This document shows, one piece after another, positions 1 through 7,780 of a stretch of DNA of 19,309 bases (within the stretch, counting starts at the first letter, position 1; the number at the start of each line of letters is the position of its first letter). The translations under genes and the position numbers were made by a program. The notes beneath the pieces were generated by a model, which saw only the letters and a list, made by a program, of their open reading frames with translations, had not been told where the DNA came from and did not search any database. The DNA is from an uncultured Hungatella sp. (lineage in GTDB: Bacteria; Bacillota; Clostridia; Lachnospirales; Lachnospiraceae), in contig CAUEKH010000008.1 in NCBI GenBank assembly GCA_959018155.1, forward strand, positions 1 through 19,309, read 5' to 3'.

Positions 1-816
1 CAGCTTCTCGTCAGAACTTTCCGCGGATGAGAAATCTTCAAATGTCACAAATCCGTCGTAGCCAACGCTCTTAAGCGCCTTGAAGCAGCGCTCAAAATCA
101 GCGTAACCATCGGTAAATGGCGCCCAGTCAGGAACGAATTTCTCTTTTCCTTCTACTTCCTTCTTCACCCATTTTGCGTTCTTGATATGTACTAAATCCA
201 GGTACGGGCCAAGGATCTCAAAAGCCATCTTATACTCCTCAAAGCCTTCGTAAATCACATTTCCGGTATCGTAGATTACACCGATATACTGCGGATCAAA
301 ATGGGATGCCAGACGGCGGGCCGCACTTGCGGACGGAGTGATCGTTCCCATGTGCATCTCAAAATCAGCCTTGATACCGTTCTTCTTCGCGAGGATCTCA
401 ACCTTCTTAAATCCTGCTACCGCCTCTGCAAAGAGTTCTGTATAGTCGCGCTCCTTGTTGTACTGAAGGGCATTGACACGGATCCGGCTGCAGCCCATCT
501 TCTTTGCCGCTACCATACATTTCTCAATCTTCTCCTCACTGTCTGAGCAGTTTAAGTAGGTAGCCAGAGCGTTGACCTCCATGCCGTATTTGTCAGAAAG
601 GGCTTTTAATTCCTCTGCCTTTTCATCTACGGTATCAATATCCACCGTACAGTAGTTATTTCTCCAGTAGGATGGCTTTTCCTTTAAGATCTCCGGATCC
701 GTCGGGATGGCTGTGACACGCCAGTCTACCCCGTCGTAACCGTATTCCTTCATCTTCTTCAACGCCTCTTCCAGCGTCATCTCCGGTACACTGACCGTAA
801 ATAATGAATATTTCAT
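1..816 (-). CDS. Sugar phosphate isomerase/epimerase, TIM-barrel (3' end outside window)
   Basis: The 272 visible codons encode a xylose-isomerase-like TIM barrel protein (AP endonuclease 2 superfamily). The C-terminus lies beyond the left edge. The residues expected to hold the divalent metal are visible in order: E153 (in DFEMH), D183 (in IYDTGN), H210 (in DLVHIKN) and E260 (in VTFEDF). These enzymes are cytoplasmic and isomerise or epimerise sugars or sugar acids. The exact substrate cannot be read from sequence, but the neighbouring GH88 hydrolase and sugar transporter suggest a uronic acid or its product. The ATG at 816 was chosen because AAGGAG lies just upstream (about 7 nt). The gene is downstream of the second permease, with a strong hairpin terminator (850-894) between them. 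It is therefore probably the last gene of the operon, expressed by partial read-through; no convincing promoter of its own is visible. Family confidence is high; substrate is unknown. Confidence 0.88.
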   Translation of the reverse strand, partial: MKYSLFTVSVPEMTLEEALKKMKEYGYDGVDWRVTAIPTDPEILKEKPSYWRNNYCTVDIDTVDEKAEELKALSDKYGMEVNALATYLNCSDSEEKIEKCMVAAKKMGCSRIRVNALQYNKERDYTELFAEAVAGFKKVEILAKKNGIKADFEMHMGTITPSASAARRLASHFDPQYIGVIYDTGNVIYEGFEEYKMAFEILGPYLDLVHIKNAKWVKKEVEGKEKFVPDWAPFTDGYADFERCFKALKSVGYDGFVTFEDFSSAESSDEKL

Positions 817-849
817 GATAATCTCCTTTTCCTGTTTTTTCCCACAGTC

Positions 850-894
850 AAAAAACGGTAACGGGCAGTCGGCTACACCGTCTGCCCGTTACCG
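850..894 (-). terminator. Intrinsic terminator between permease and isomerase genes
   Basis: A perfect 13-bp inverted repeat (CGGTAACGGGCAG at 856-868, its complement at 882-894) encloses a 13-nt loop. On the minus strand the stem is followed by TTTTTTG. The stem is GC-rich and the U-tract is on the correct side to terminate transcription leaving the permease gene (stop at 926). It sits only about 34 nt before the isomerase start, so it probably lowers rather than abolishes expression of that gene. Confidence 0.88.
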
Positions 895-925
895 ACAACC
901 TGCTGTGCTGGTTTTGTTTATTATT

Positions 926-1774
926 TTAACCCTTAATACCGGAACTTGCAACACCTTCTACGAAGTACTTCTGCAGACATACGAACAGAATCAGTACCGG
1001 GATTAAGGCAACCGTTGCCGCCGCCATAATCTGTGCGTAGTTGGATGAATACTGGGTGTTGAACATTCTTAACATCAGCTGAATGGTCTTCTTGCTCTGG
1101 GATGATAAGTAAATCAATGGTCCCATGAAGTCGTTCCACTCAAATGTGAAGGACGTGATACAGAGAGTCGCGATAGCCGGTTTGGATAGCGGAAGCATCA
1201 GCTTCGCCCAGATACCGTACTCGCTTAATCCGTCGATTCTCGCTGCCTCCAGAAGCTCGGTCGGGATTCCGATGAAGAACTGTCTCATCAGGAACACGCC
1301 CATTGCCGTGAACGCGTGCATCAGGATGATTCCGAGATGGCTGTCGGTTAATCCGAATAATGTCATCATCTTATACTGCGGAACCATGTATACCTGCCAC
1401 GGGATTGAGATGGTCATTACGTACATCATGAAAATGGTATCTCTTCCCTTGAATTCCAGCTTCGCAAAGGCGTAAGCCGCGAAACTCGATGTTACCAGCT
1501 GAAGGACCGTTGTACAGACCGTCAGCTTTGTTGTGTTGAAGAAACCTGTCAGAAGCGGAACCTTCTTCCAGATCTCAGCGTAGTTCCCCCACTGAGGATC
1601 CGGTGGGATCCATACGATCGGGAATGAGAATACATCCTTCTCGAACTTTAACGATGCGGAAATCATCCAGGCAAATGGTACCAGCATGATAATCGCCATA
1701 ATGATTAAAGCTGCATACATGAGCGCTGTCTTGATTGCAGAGACAGCCGGGTTTTTGTTAATTCCATTATCCAT
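926..1774 (-). CDS. Carbohydrate ABC transporter permease (MalG/AraQ-like)
   Basis: This 282-residue inner-membrane permease forms one half of the channel of a type I sugar importer. Hydrophobic segments begin at about residue 16 and recur, consistent with six membrane helices. The EAA loop that docks on the ATPase is visible at about 173-200 (TELLEAARIDG followed by LPLSKPA), as in the MalG/CUT1 subfamily. The C-terminus ends with YFVEGVASSGIKG, typical of this family. The start at 1774 has AAGGAGG 7 nt upstream. That site overlaps the stop of the preceding permease, giving a 12-nt gap and close translational coupling. It works with the other permease and the solute-binding protein upstream. 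No ATPase is encoded in the window, so a shared MsmX-type ATPase elsewhere is likely (inference from related systems). Confidence 0.95.
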   Translation of the reverse strand: MDNGINKNPAVSAIKTALMYAALIIMAIIMLVPFAWMISASLKFEKDVFSFPIVWIPPDPQWGNYAEIWKKVPLLTGFFNTTKLTVCTTVLQLVTSSFAAYAFAKLEFKGRDTIFMMYVMTISIPWQVYMVPQYKMMTLFGLTDSHLGIILMHAFTAMGVFLMRQFFIGIPTELLEAARIDGLSEYGIWAKLMLPLSKPAIATLCITSFTFEWNDFMGPLIYLSSQSKKTIQLMLRMFNTQYSSNYAQIMAAATVALIPVLILFVCLQKYFVEGVASSGIKG

Positions 1775-1786
1775 ATTGCTGCCTCC

Positions 1787-2707
1787 TTATAAGTAACTGG
1801 TAAAGCGCTTCTCGCCCTTGAACTGAACCAGTGTCACTACCATGATGATTGCAAACAGTACCATGGCAACCGCACTGGCGTATCCGAACTTGGAGCTTAC
1901 GAACGCACTGTTAAAGATATGGTACGCCAATACCTTGGTGGCCTCGCCAGGTCCGCCCTGTGTGGTGATATACATGATATCGTAAGACTTGAAGGTCGAT
2001 ACCATGAGCATCATCAGGATAAAGAACGTGGTTGGCGTTACGCACGGCCAGGTAATATGTATGAATTGCTGCCACTTGTTGGCGCCGTCTAAGGAAGCCG
2101 CCTCGTATAAATCACCGGAAACGCCCTGAAGTGCCGCTAAGTAAACAATCATGTAGTACCCCATGCCCTTCCAGACAGTCAGACCAATGATTGTCGGCAT
2201 GGCCCACGTTGTGGACGCTGCCCATCTCGGCGGATTGGAAATACCGAGTGCCATCAATATCCCGTTGACCGGGCCGCGGTCCGGATTGAATAACGCCATC
2301 CAGACTACGGCTACGGCTACCAGGGAGGCAACATATGGGAAGAAAAGAACGGACCGGAAGAACACGCGCCCTTTCAGTTTTTTGTTCATAAGGATTGCGA
2401 GGAACAGTGATAAAATCAGGGTCACCGGTACTGTCACAACCGTATAATACAGGGTGTTCTTTAATGAAATCCAAAAGCTTGAGTCATTTGTGAACATCGT
2501 GATAAAGTTCTTTAATCCTACAAACTTGATTGGATTCCCGGAGTCCCACTCACAAAAGCTCAGTAACAGTGAGAAGACAATCGGGATAAACGTAAATACG
2601 AAAAACCCTATCAAATTCGGTAATATAAATGAGTATGCGACTAAAGTTTTCCTTCTGGCAAGTGATTTCTCCTTTGATACTTTGGCCGCGTCATTTCCTT
2701 TACTCAT
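1787..2707 (-). CDS. Carbohydrate ABC transporter permease (MalF/UgpA/LplB-like)
   Basis: This 306-residue inner-membrane permease is the partner of the downstream MalG-like protein. It has a short cytoplasmic N-terminus rich in Lys/Arg (residues 1-20), a first membrane helix at about 24-50, and the EAA loop at about 200-224 (GDLYEAASLDGAN, then ITWPCVTPT). The motif TQGGPGEATKVL at about 249-260 is characteristic of this permease family. A longer reading from a TTG at 2725 is possible. The ATG at 2707 is preferred because AGGAGG lies 4 nt upstream, inside that longer reading. A 7-bp hairpin (2723-2740) sits between the binding-protein stop and this ribosome-binding site. Order is binding protein, MalF-like, MalG-like, the usual layout of oligosaccharide importers. 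Confidence 0.95.
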   Translation of the reverse strand: MSKGNDAAKVSKEKSLARRKTLVAYSFILPNLIGFFVFTFIPIVFSLLLSFCEWDSGNPIKFVGLKNFITMFTNDSSFWISLKNTLYYTVVTVPVTLILSLFLAILMNKKLKGRVFFRSVLFFPYVASLVAVAVVWMALFNPDRGPVNGILMALGISNPPRWAASTTWAMPTIIGLTVWKGMGYYMIVYLAALQGVSGDLYEAASLDGANKWQQFIHITWPCVTPTTFFILMMLMVSTFKSYDIMYITTQGGPGEATKVLAYHIFNSAFVSSKFGYASAVAMVLFAIIMVVTLVQFKGEKRFTSYL

Positions 2708-2722
2708 ATGTCCTCCTTTCCT

Positions 2723-2740
2723 CAATTCATGTGTGAATTG
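2723..2740 (-). promoter_or_regulatory. Intercistronic hairpin before the MalF-like permease
   Basis: Perfect 7-bp stem CAATTCA/TGAATTG with a 4-nt loop, lying between the binding-protein stop (2757) and the permease ribosome-binding site. There is no following T-tract, so it is not a terminator. Such hairpins often protect the upstream binding-protein mRNA from 3' decay so that it exceeds the permeases. That role is inferred from position only. Confidence 0.5.
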
Positions 2741-2756
2741 TAGCCACTGTTTTTAA

Positions 2757-4043
2757 TTACTTGGACTGTGCTTCTTTTACTCTGTCGATTAATTTCTGAA
2801 GACCTTCTTCAGCAGTAACGCTCTTTGTCATGATAGCACTGTGCTGTTCCTGAATGATGTTATCAATCTCTTTTGCGTTCTTGTCCATACGCTGCTCAAC
2901 AACGTACTTGTCGATGTTGATATACTTGGATAAACCTTCTGGAGCGTTCGGGAATTTCTCAGGAATCGCATCGAGGATCTTGCCAACTTCTTCAGAGTTG
3001 TAACCTGGGATAATACCTGTCTCAGCGAGAACCTTTGCACAGTCTTCGCCACATACGTAGTTGATAAATGTCCATGCCTCATCTGGATGCTTTGCATATG
3101 CACCGATTGAAATAGGTGTAACGCCGCCGATAGCTACTTCGTTGCCAACGCCTTCATTGTTCGGAAGAGAGCAGACACCCCAGTTAAAGTCTTTTACATT
3201 TTCCATACACATGTTGATGAACCAGGAACCAATCTGCAGCATAGCAACCTGCTGATTGTAGAATACGCCTGAGTAATGGATATTGGAGGATTTCAGTACG
3301 CCGTAATCCTGAACAAGACCCTCATCCTGCATGGCAAGAATCTCATCGTAGTATGGCTTTAAGTTCATATAAGTACTGGTATCAAGCTGATCAAATACTT
3401 CAACTCTTCTTGCATACTGGTAAACGTTGCTCGGCCATGTATGGATATGAGCGCCGTATACCTTGTCGTTGCCTGTTCCGCTTGTCAGTTTGGCAGCCAG
3501 TTCATGATACTCAGCCATTGTCATGCCGTCTTCCGGATAAGGAACGCCTGCTTTGTCAAATAAATCCTTGTTGTAGAAAATCATGTTGTTATCTTTTCTG
3601 AACGGAAGAGCGTATGTCTTGCCATCCATCTGAAGCTGATCGGTTAAACCTGAATATACTTCCTTCTTGAAGTTTGCATCTTTTGCGATATAGTCATCAA
3701 GTGCAAGAACGTGTCCCTGTCCAATTAAAGCGCTCAGTGCAGGAGTACCCTTTGTAAATACAACGTCGAAATCCTGCTTGCCGCCTAACTGTGTGGTAAC
3801 CGTGTTATCGTACTCATCAGCGGAGAACTCAACCGGCTCAACCGTGATATTCGGATATTTTTCCATAAATGCGTTGAACATGGTTTTGTAGTACTCAGTA
3901 TTGGAATAATCCCATAACGCAACCTTAATTGTTACCTTGTCGTCCTTGCCCTTTGCTGTGGAACCGCCACCGCCGCAGCCTGTTACCATCCCTGCGACCA
4001 TAACCGCTGCCATAATACCAGCTACCAATCTTCTTTTCTTCAT
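2757..4043 (-). CDS. Extracellular sugar-binding lipoprotein (family 1 solute-binding protein)
   Basis: This 428-residue protein is the substrate-capture component of the ABC importer encoded with it. The N-terminus has MKKRR, a hydrophobic stretch, then the lipobox VTGC with the acylated cysteine at residue 23. A Gly/Ser-rich linker follows, so the mature protein is tethered outside the membrane. The body matches family 1 sugar-binding proteins: KVTIKVALWDYSNTEYYKTMFNAF near the start, and GGVTPISIGAYAKHPDEAWTFINYVCG in the second lobe. The ATG at 4043 has a strong AAGGAGG upstream. It is the first gene of the transporter operon, with a promoter at about 4115-4143 and a two-copy 17-bp repeat beside it. 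The ligand is not deducible from sequence; a uronate-containing oligosaccharide is inferred from the GH88 gene upstream. Confidence 0.95.
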   Translation of the reverse strand: MKKRRLVAGIMAAVMVAGMVTGCGGGGSTAKGKDDKVTIKVALWDYSNTEYYKTMFNAFMEKYPNITVEPVEFSADEYDNTVTTQLGGKQDFDVVFTKGTPALSALIGQGHVLALDDYIAKDANFKKEVYSGLTDQLQMDGKTYALPFRKDNNMIFYNKDLFDKAGVPYPEDGMTMAEYHELAAKLTSGTGNDKVYGAHIHTWPSNVYQYARRVEVFDQLDTSTYMNLKPYYDEILAMQDEGLVQDYGVLKSSNIHYSGVFYNQQVAMLQIGSWFINMCMENVKDFNWGVCSLPNNEGVGNEVAIGGVTPISIGAYAKHPDEAWTFINYVCGEDCAKVLAETGIIPGYNSEEVGKILDAIPEKFPNAPEGLSKYINIDKYVVEQRMDKNAKEIDNIIQEQHSAIMTKSVTAEEGLQKLIDRVKEAQSK

Positions 4044-4114
4044 TTCGTAATCCTCCTTCTTTTTTCTTGGATATAGCGGGAATACTGCTCTGAATAAGCA
4101 GCCCGGCTACCCAT

Positions 4115-4143
4115 ATTATAAAAACCGTCTCTGTACAGTGACC
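4115..4143 (-). promoter_or_regulatory. Promoter of the sugar transporter operon, activator-type
   Basis: On the minus strand there is a perfect TATAAT -10 (4115-4120). At 17-nt spacing the -35 position reads GGTCAC (4138-4143), a poor match to TTGACA. A strong -10 with a weak -35 overlapped by a repeat is typical of promoters needing an activator. The start point would be near 4108, leaving a leader of about 65 nt before the binding-protein ATG. Confidence 0.6.
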
Positions 4144-4166
4144 GTTTTTGTACAGGGACCGTTTTT
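4133..4166 (-). repeat. Two tandem 17-bp repeats, candidate activator site
   Basis: GTACAGTGACCGTTTTT (4133-4149) is followed directly by GTACAGGGACCGTTTTT (4150-4166), differing at one base. The first copy overlaps the -35 of the transporter promoter and the second lies just upstream of it. Direct repeats in this position match how AraC-family activators commonly bind. The AraC-type gene at 7781-8653 is the obvious candidate, but binding is inferred. Confidence 0.7.
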
Positions 4167-4182
4167 ACTAATCATTTTTTCA

Positions 4183-4293
4183 TGCGGAATATGCTCCGCA
4201 AGCTACAGCCCCGAATATAATTTCTGATTATTAGGTATAATATAAATTATCGGTGCCGGACCTCTTAAGATTTCCGGAATGGCTGTAGTTTGC
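4183..4293. other. Structured intergenic element upstream of the transporter promoter
   Basis: Part of the 386-bp gap between the GH88 and binding-protein genes. A 13-bp inverted repeat with one mismatch pairs 4198-4210 with 4281-4293. Inside it are two side-by-side hairpins. One is AT-rich (4211-4253), with CCG/CGG and ATAATTT/AAATTAT pairs and an inner ATTAT/ATAAT. The other is 4256-4277, with CCGGA/TCCGG. Together they could form a three-way junction. A separate 6-bp hairpin (TGCGGA/TCCGCA, 4183-4200) overlaps the outer stem by three bases, so the two would compete. No known RNA family is recognised. The rest of the gap (4294-4429) is AT-rich, with a palindrome AATATAATTTATATT at 4388-4402 and a GC hairpin (4414-4429) abutting the GH88 stop. 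No gene is seen in the gap. Confidence 0.5.
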
Positions 4294-4429
4294 AGCAGAA
4301 ATTAGATTTAATCCATAGAAAAAGAAGAAGGAAATCAGAAAATAAAGGTAAATACATAAAAAATCAGAGAACAATAAAATAATTCGGAATATAATTTATA
4401 TTATCAGCACCACCCGGCTCTCCTGCCGG

Positions 4430-5566
4430 TTACCAGATAAATACTTCCTTGTCCGCAAGCTTTAACACGGCTTCCATAAAGTAGTAATCGCCGTAAATAA
4501 TCGCGAATTCATGTTCTTTGTCGTGGTAAGCAGCGGTACACTTCTCCAGTAAATTGTCTATGTCCGGACTCCAGCTGCATCTCGACTTGTCGAGAACCTT
4601 TAACATCTTTAACGCCGCGTTTAAGTAGAGTTCGCTGTCTCTGCCTGTCGTATGCTTCGAAAGTTCGATCAAACCGCAGGCCGCAACCGCTGCCGCTGTG
4701 GAATCCTCCCATGTACAGTCGGCCGGCTGGCGGAAATCTACCGGAATCAGGCCGCTTTCCGGAGTATTGGCAATAAAGTAGTGGGCAATTCTTCTCGCAG
4801 TGTTGAGGTATTTCTCATCACCTGTGTGAATATAACTCAGAGTGAAACCATATAAGCCCCAGCCCTGGCCTCTCGTCCAGGATGAGCCAACCTCATATCC
4901 CTGTCCGCCATAGCTTCTCACCATCTCACCGGTAAACGGATCGAATTCAACAATATGGTTCACGGAACCGTCTTCTCTCACAAAGCACCGCTGCGCCGTA
5001 TTGGCATGAGCAACAGCAATCTGTTTGAATCTCGGATCCTTTGTCTCCTCAGAAGCCCAGTAAAGAAGCGGAAGGTTCATCATACAGTCAATAATCGCCC
5101 AGCCTCTGTGGTCATCCTCTCCCCAGTCATTCCAGGCCCGGATAAAATTACCGGCCAGATTAAATCTTCCTGCCAGGTTGTTTGCCGCCAGAATGGCCCT
5201 GTTATAGGAATCCGGATTTTTCGTCAGCCGATAGCTGGCAACGGAAGTTGGCAGCCACTTAAAACCATTGTCGTGGTCCAACCCATCCCATTTCATAAGT
5301 ACTGCATCCAGCTTGTCCTCCAGTTTTACGGCTGTCTCTTTGTAGAGGTCGTCGCCTGTCAGGGAGTAGAGCTGCCACATCATACCGCCCCAGAAACCAT
5401 TGGTCCACCAGGAGATCTCCTGGCTGCCGGAACGATCGTCAAATACGCCGTCAACCGTTGTATATGGCACCTTGTCGCGGTTGCGTTCCGTTACGGGTTT
5501 CATCTTTGTCTTAATTTTTTCCAGTGTCTCAGAAACCCATGCAGAATCCTGTTGTGATAAATACAT
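4430..5566 (-). CDS. Glycoside hydrolase family 88, unsaturated glucuronyl hydrolase
   Basis: This 378-residue enzyme is likely cytoplasmic, as no signal peptide is present. GH88 enzymes remove the 4,5-unsaturated uronic acid left at the non-reducing end of oligosaccharides by polysaccharide lyases, through hydration of the double bond. Family features are clear: WWTNGFWGGMMWQLY at about 53-67; HDNGF with D99, aligning by motif with the first catalytic Asp of Bacillus GL1 UGL; IIDCMMNLPLLYWA with D160, the second Asp; and SSWTRGQGWGLYG at about 228-240. The length matches the family (about 370-390). The ATG at 5566 has AAAGGAG upstream. The gap to the upstream DUF2264 gene is 30 nt, so the two are co-transcribed. 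GH105 is the main alternative because it shares the fold and reaction, but the motif spacing favours GH88. No lyase is encoded here, so the substrate may be made by an enzyme elsewhere or by another organism. Confidence 0.93.
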   Translation of the reverse strand: MYLSQQDSAWVSETLEKIKTKMKPVTERNRDKVPYTTVDGVFDDRSGSQEISWWTNGFWGGMMWQLYSLTGDDLYKETAVKLEDKLDAVLMKWDGLDHDNGFKWLPTSVASYRLTKNPDSYNRAILAANNLAGRFNLAGNFIRAWNDWGEDDHRGWAIIDCMMNLPLLYWASEETKDPRFKQIAVAHANTAQRCFVREDGSVNHIVEFDPFTGEMVRSYGGQGYEVGSSWTRGQGWGLYGFTLSYIHTGDEKYLNTARRIAHYFIANTPESGLIPVDFRQPADCTWEDSTAAAVAACGLIELSKHTTGRDSELYLNAALKMLKVLDKSRCSWSPDIDNLLEKCTAAYHDKEHEFAIIYGDYYFMEAVLKLADKEVFIW

Positions 5567-5596
5567 AGCTTTCTCCTTTCTGTTCCTTATATTTCA

Positions 5597-7462
5597 TCAA
5601 AGGGTGACAGTAACTGTCCTGCCTTTGTATGTAACGCTTACTTTACCATCTTCTGTCTTAACTTCCGGTTTCTCAGCCGCAAGTTTGGCTGCCGTCTCCG
5701 ACATGTCTGCAAATACGCTGGTCACCATCAGATGGCTTCCCGGCTCCAGTGTCCCGGTAATCGTTGGAATCACGGTAAGGTTGTAGAAGAGATTCGTATT
5801 GGGGAATGCCGTTACCAGTTCCGGCTTTCCTCCCGTCTCGGAAACGATTCCGCTCGTTCCCCACGGAACATTTACAAAAACGGAATCCTCTGTAACTGTG
5901 CTGTCCTTCTCCTCAAGTCTTCCCGTCTTTGCCCCTCTCGTCAGCTGAAAACATCGTTCCTGGGCTATGGCAAATCCTCCGTCCGCAATCTCAATCGGAA
6001 CGGTGTTGGAAATCTGATGGATTCTTACATGCCATGGAGAACAGGGAACGACGATACTCTTTATCGTCACTCCTGTAATCGGGGTATAGACAGCGGAAAG
6101 CTTCTCCTCGTCTGAATCGAATTCAGCCTGTCCGCTTCTCATGCAGTACCGGTTCTCCCCCTTCACCGAGACAGCCAGTGTACTGTCAAATGCGCCCTGG
6201 TCAAGGGTTGTCCCTCTCGAAACACTAAAACCAAACTGGTTGGAATAAACGAATTTTTCATATTTTTCAGGCCCTCTTCCGTGATCCAGCTTTAAATGCT
6301 GTCCCGTCACATAGGCTATCACATGATCGTTCTCATCGTGTGTGACAATCATATGCGGGTGCTTTAAATACTTCACCGGCTCATAAGGATAAGCCTTTGG
6401 CTCAGCCGTCCAGAACGGGTGGTCCTCATTCAGTCCCAGAATGATAAATGCCTTGTTGCACCAGTATGGAGAACCACATCCATTGTAATTCTCGCTCATA
6501 ACGATATTCGGATAGCCGTATCCGATCGACAGCGCCCCCACATTATCAAAAATCGGGCGTCTCATCCAGACCTCCAGGTTGCGAAGCACCAGATTCTTAA
6601 GCACTCCATAATCCACATCAAGTCCGGCATAGGCCATGGCGCCGAACGGGGCATTATGCGCAAAGCGGTACGTTAAGCTTCTTCCGAAAGGAACTTCTTC
6701 ACCGTTGTTGGCGAACCAGTACACGAAATCATCGAAAAACTCCGTACTGCGTTCCTTTAAAATCCGGCACTTCTCCGGCTCCCGTTCTTCCATATGCTTC
6801 GCATAAATCAGTCCGTAATAATGGATGGCAAACGCCACATAATAATCAACCTGACCCGGATTGCCGTCGTAATACCAGCCGTCACCGATGTAGGCGCTCT
6901 CGATTAAATCGAAATCCTCCTTCACCCGCTCCTTCGACCAGTCAAGCCCCAGAAGCTGAAACGTCATGTTCGTAAGGATTCTGAAATACCTCCAGTTATT
7001 CTGAGGCATATCGTAATCATTCATCTGCTTCAGCCAGCCGTATAAGTTGTCCTTCTGAGCCGCGGTCAAAGAATCCCACAGGGCCTCACGGTTGATGGTA
7101 ATGGAGAACACCAGCGCCGCCACCTCCACCATCTTCTGATCAAAATCGAAGATATCAGCCCAGTACTCATCATCAGCCGGGTCTGTTCCGTGGATTAAAC
7201 CGTCACGGTAGAGCAAAAGCCACTCATTGATCTCCTTCTGTTCTTCTTTTGAAAGCCCGGAATTATCTGCGGACCAGAGAGGGCCCAGGCCCCAGAGCAC
7301 TCTGGCCCAGCCTTCCATCCTGGCTGACTTCTCACCATAATGGACACCGGAATCCCCTAAATGCAGGAATGCGTGATGTGGACTGTAAAATGGCTTCAGT
7401 GGTCTGATCAAATCCAGAAATAACTTCACTGTGTCATTTCGCGAGTTCAGTGTTATATCCAT
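5597..7462 (-). CDS. DUF2264 domain-containing protein, probable glycan-processing enzyme
   Basis: This 621-residue protein has no signal peptide or membrane segment. The N-terminal two thirds look alpha-helical and Trp/Tyr-rich with DUF2264 hallmarks: an HYGEKSARMEGWAR stretch at about 41-54, NNWRYFRI at about 155-162, and GDGWYYDGNPGQVDYY at about 193-208. The last roughly 190 residues are beta-strand-rich, like the C-terminal sandwich of many (alpha/alpha)-barrel carbohydrate enzymes. I recall that this family has been linked to beta-glucuronidase activity (GH154); I cannot verify that here. It is first in a two-gene unit with the GH88 hydrolase and divergent from the AraC regulator, so a role in uronate-containing glycan breakdown is inferred. 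The ATG at 7462 has AGGAGGAG upstream, and the gene ends with a double stop (TGATGA). Family is confident; reaction is not. Confidence 0.85.
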   Translation of the reverse strand: MDITLNSRNDTVKLFLDLIRPLKPFYSPHHAFLHLGDSGVHYGEKSARMEGWARVLWGLGPLWSADNSGLSKEEQKEINEWLLLYRDGLIHGTDPADDEYWADIFDFDQKMVEVAALVFSITINREALWDSLTAAQKDNLYGWLKQMNDYDMPQNNWRYFRILTNMTFQLLGLDWSKERVKEDFDLIESAYIGDGWYYDGNPGQVDYYVAFAIHYYGLIYAKHMEEREPEKCRILKERSTEFFDDFVYWFANNGEEVPFGRSLTYRFAHNAPFGAMAYAGLDVDYGVLKNLVLRNLEVWMRRPIFDNVGALSIGYGYPNIVMSENYNGCGSPYWCNKAFIILGLNEDHPFWTAEPKAYPYEPVKYLKHPHMIVTHDENDHVIAYVTGQHLKLDHGRGPEKYEKFVYSNQFGFSVSRGTTLDQGAFDSTLAVSVKGENRYCMRSGQAEFDSDEEKLSAVYTPITGVTIKSIVVPCSPWHVRIHQISNTVPIEIADGGFAIAQERCFQLTRGAKTGRLEEKDSTVTEDSVFVNVPWGTSGIVSETGGKPELVTAFPNTNLFYNLTVIPTITGTLEPGSHLMVTSVFADMSETAAKLAAEKPEVKTEDGKVSVTYKGRTVTVTL

Positions 7463-7541
7463 GGCGAATCTCCTCCTGTTTTGTATATTTTGCTATGTAT
7501 AAATAATCTTTTTAAATACAATATATGTGACTTTCCCTTCT

Positions 7542-7570
7542 ATTATGCCACACTTGAGTGAATTTGTCCA
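7542..7570 (-). promoter_or_regulatory. Promoter of the DUF2264-GH88 unit
   Basis: On the minus strand, TGGACA (7565-7570) and CATAAT (7542-7547) are separated by exactly 17 nt, each one mismatch from the sigma-A consensus. The start point would be near 7535, about 73 nt before the DUF2264 ATG. This much better promoter contrasts with the activator-like transporter promoter. The spacer contains a small palindrome, CACTTGAGTG. Confidence 0.65.
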
Positions 7571-7659
7571 TTTTTCTCAATTTTATATGGAACTTTATTA
7601 GGCAGTTTTATCGCATTTCCCATAATATCATAATTTGGCTTCCACAATATTGCTTATTA

Positions 7660-7668
7660 TGCTATAAT
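7660..7668 (+). promoter_or_regulatory. Extended -10 promoter of the AraC-type regulator gene
   Basis: TGC followed by a perfect TATAAT (7663-7668) forms an extended -10. No good -35 is seen, which extended -10 promoters tolerate. The leader to the ATG at 7781 would be about 105 nt. The divergent gap 7463-7780 holds this promoter, the opposing DUF2264 promoter, and AT-rich sequence with a 7-bp inverted repeat CATAATA/TATTATG (7621-7627, 7655-7661). Nothing else is recognised in it. Confidence 0.5.
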
Positions 7669-7780
7669 TATGTCAGATTGTGCTGTACGCACCATCATCT
7701 TTTATTAAATTTATATCTATTCTACCATCTTTTTGTAGTTTTTGTATATATATTTTTCACAAACAGGAGAAAAAAATATT

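Noticed and set aside
2708..2725. N-terminal extension of the MalF-like permease from TTG 2725
   Set aside because: The strong AGGAGG lies within this extension and is spaced for ATG 2707.
4414..4429. Terminator after GH88
   Set aside because: A 5-bp GC hairpin abuts the stop codon, but the minus strand continues GTGGTGCTG with no T-tract.
4955..5557. 200-residue plus-strand reading opposite GH88
   Set aside because: It is a shadow of a clear GH88 gene, with no ribosome-binding site or family resemblance.
7683..7702. Third copy of the 17-bp activator motif in the AraC leader
   Set aside because: Only GTAC and a T-rich end match; similarity is too weak to claim autoregulation.
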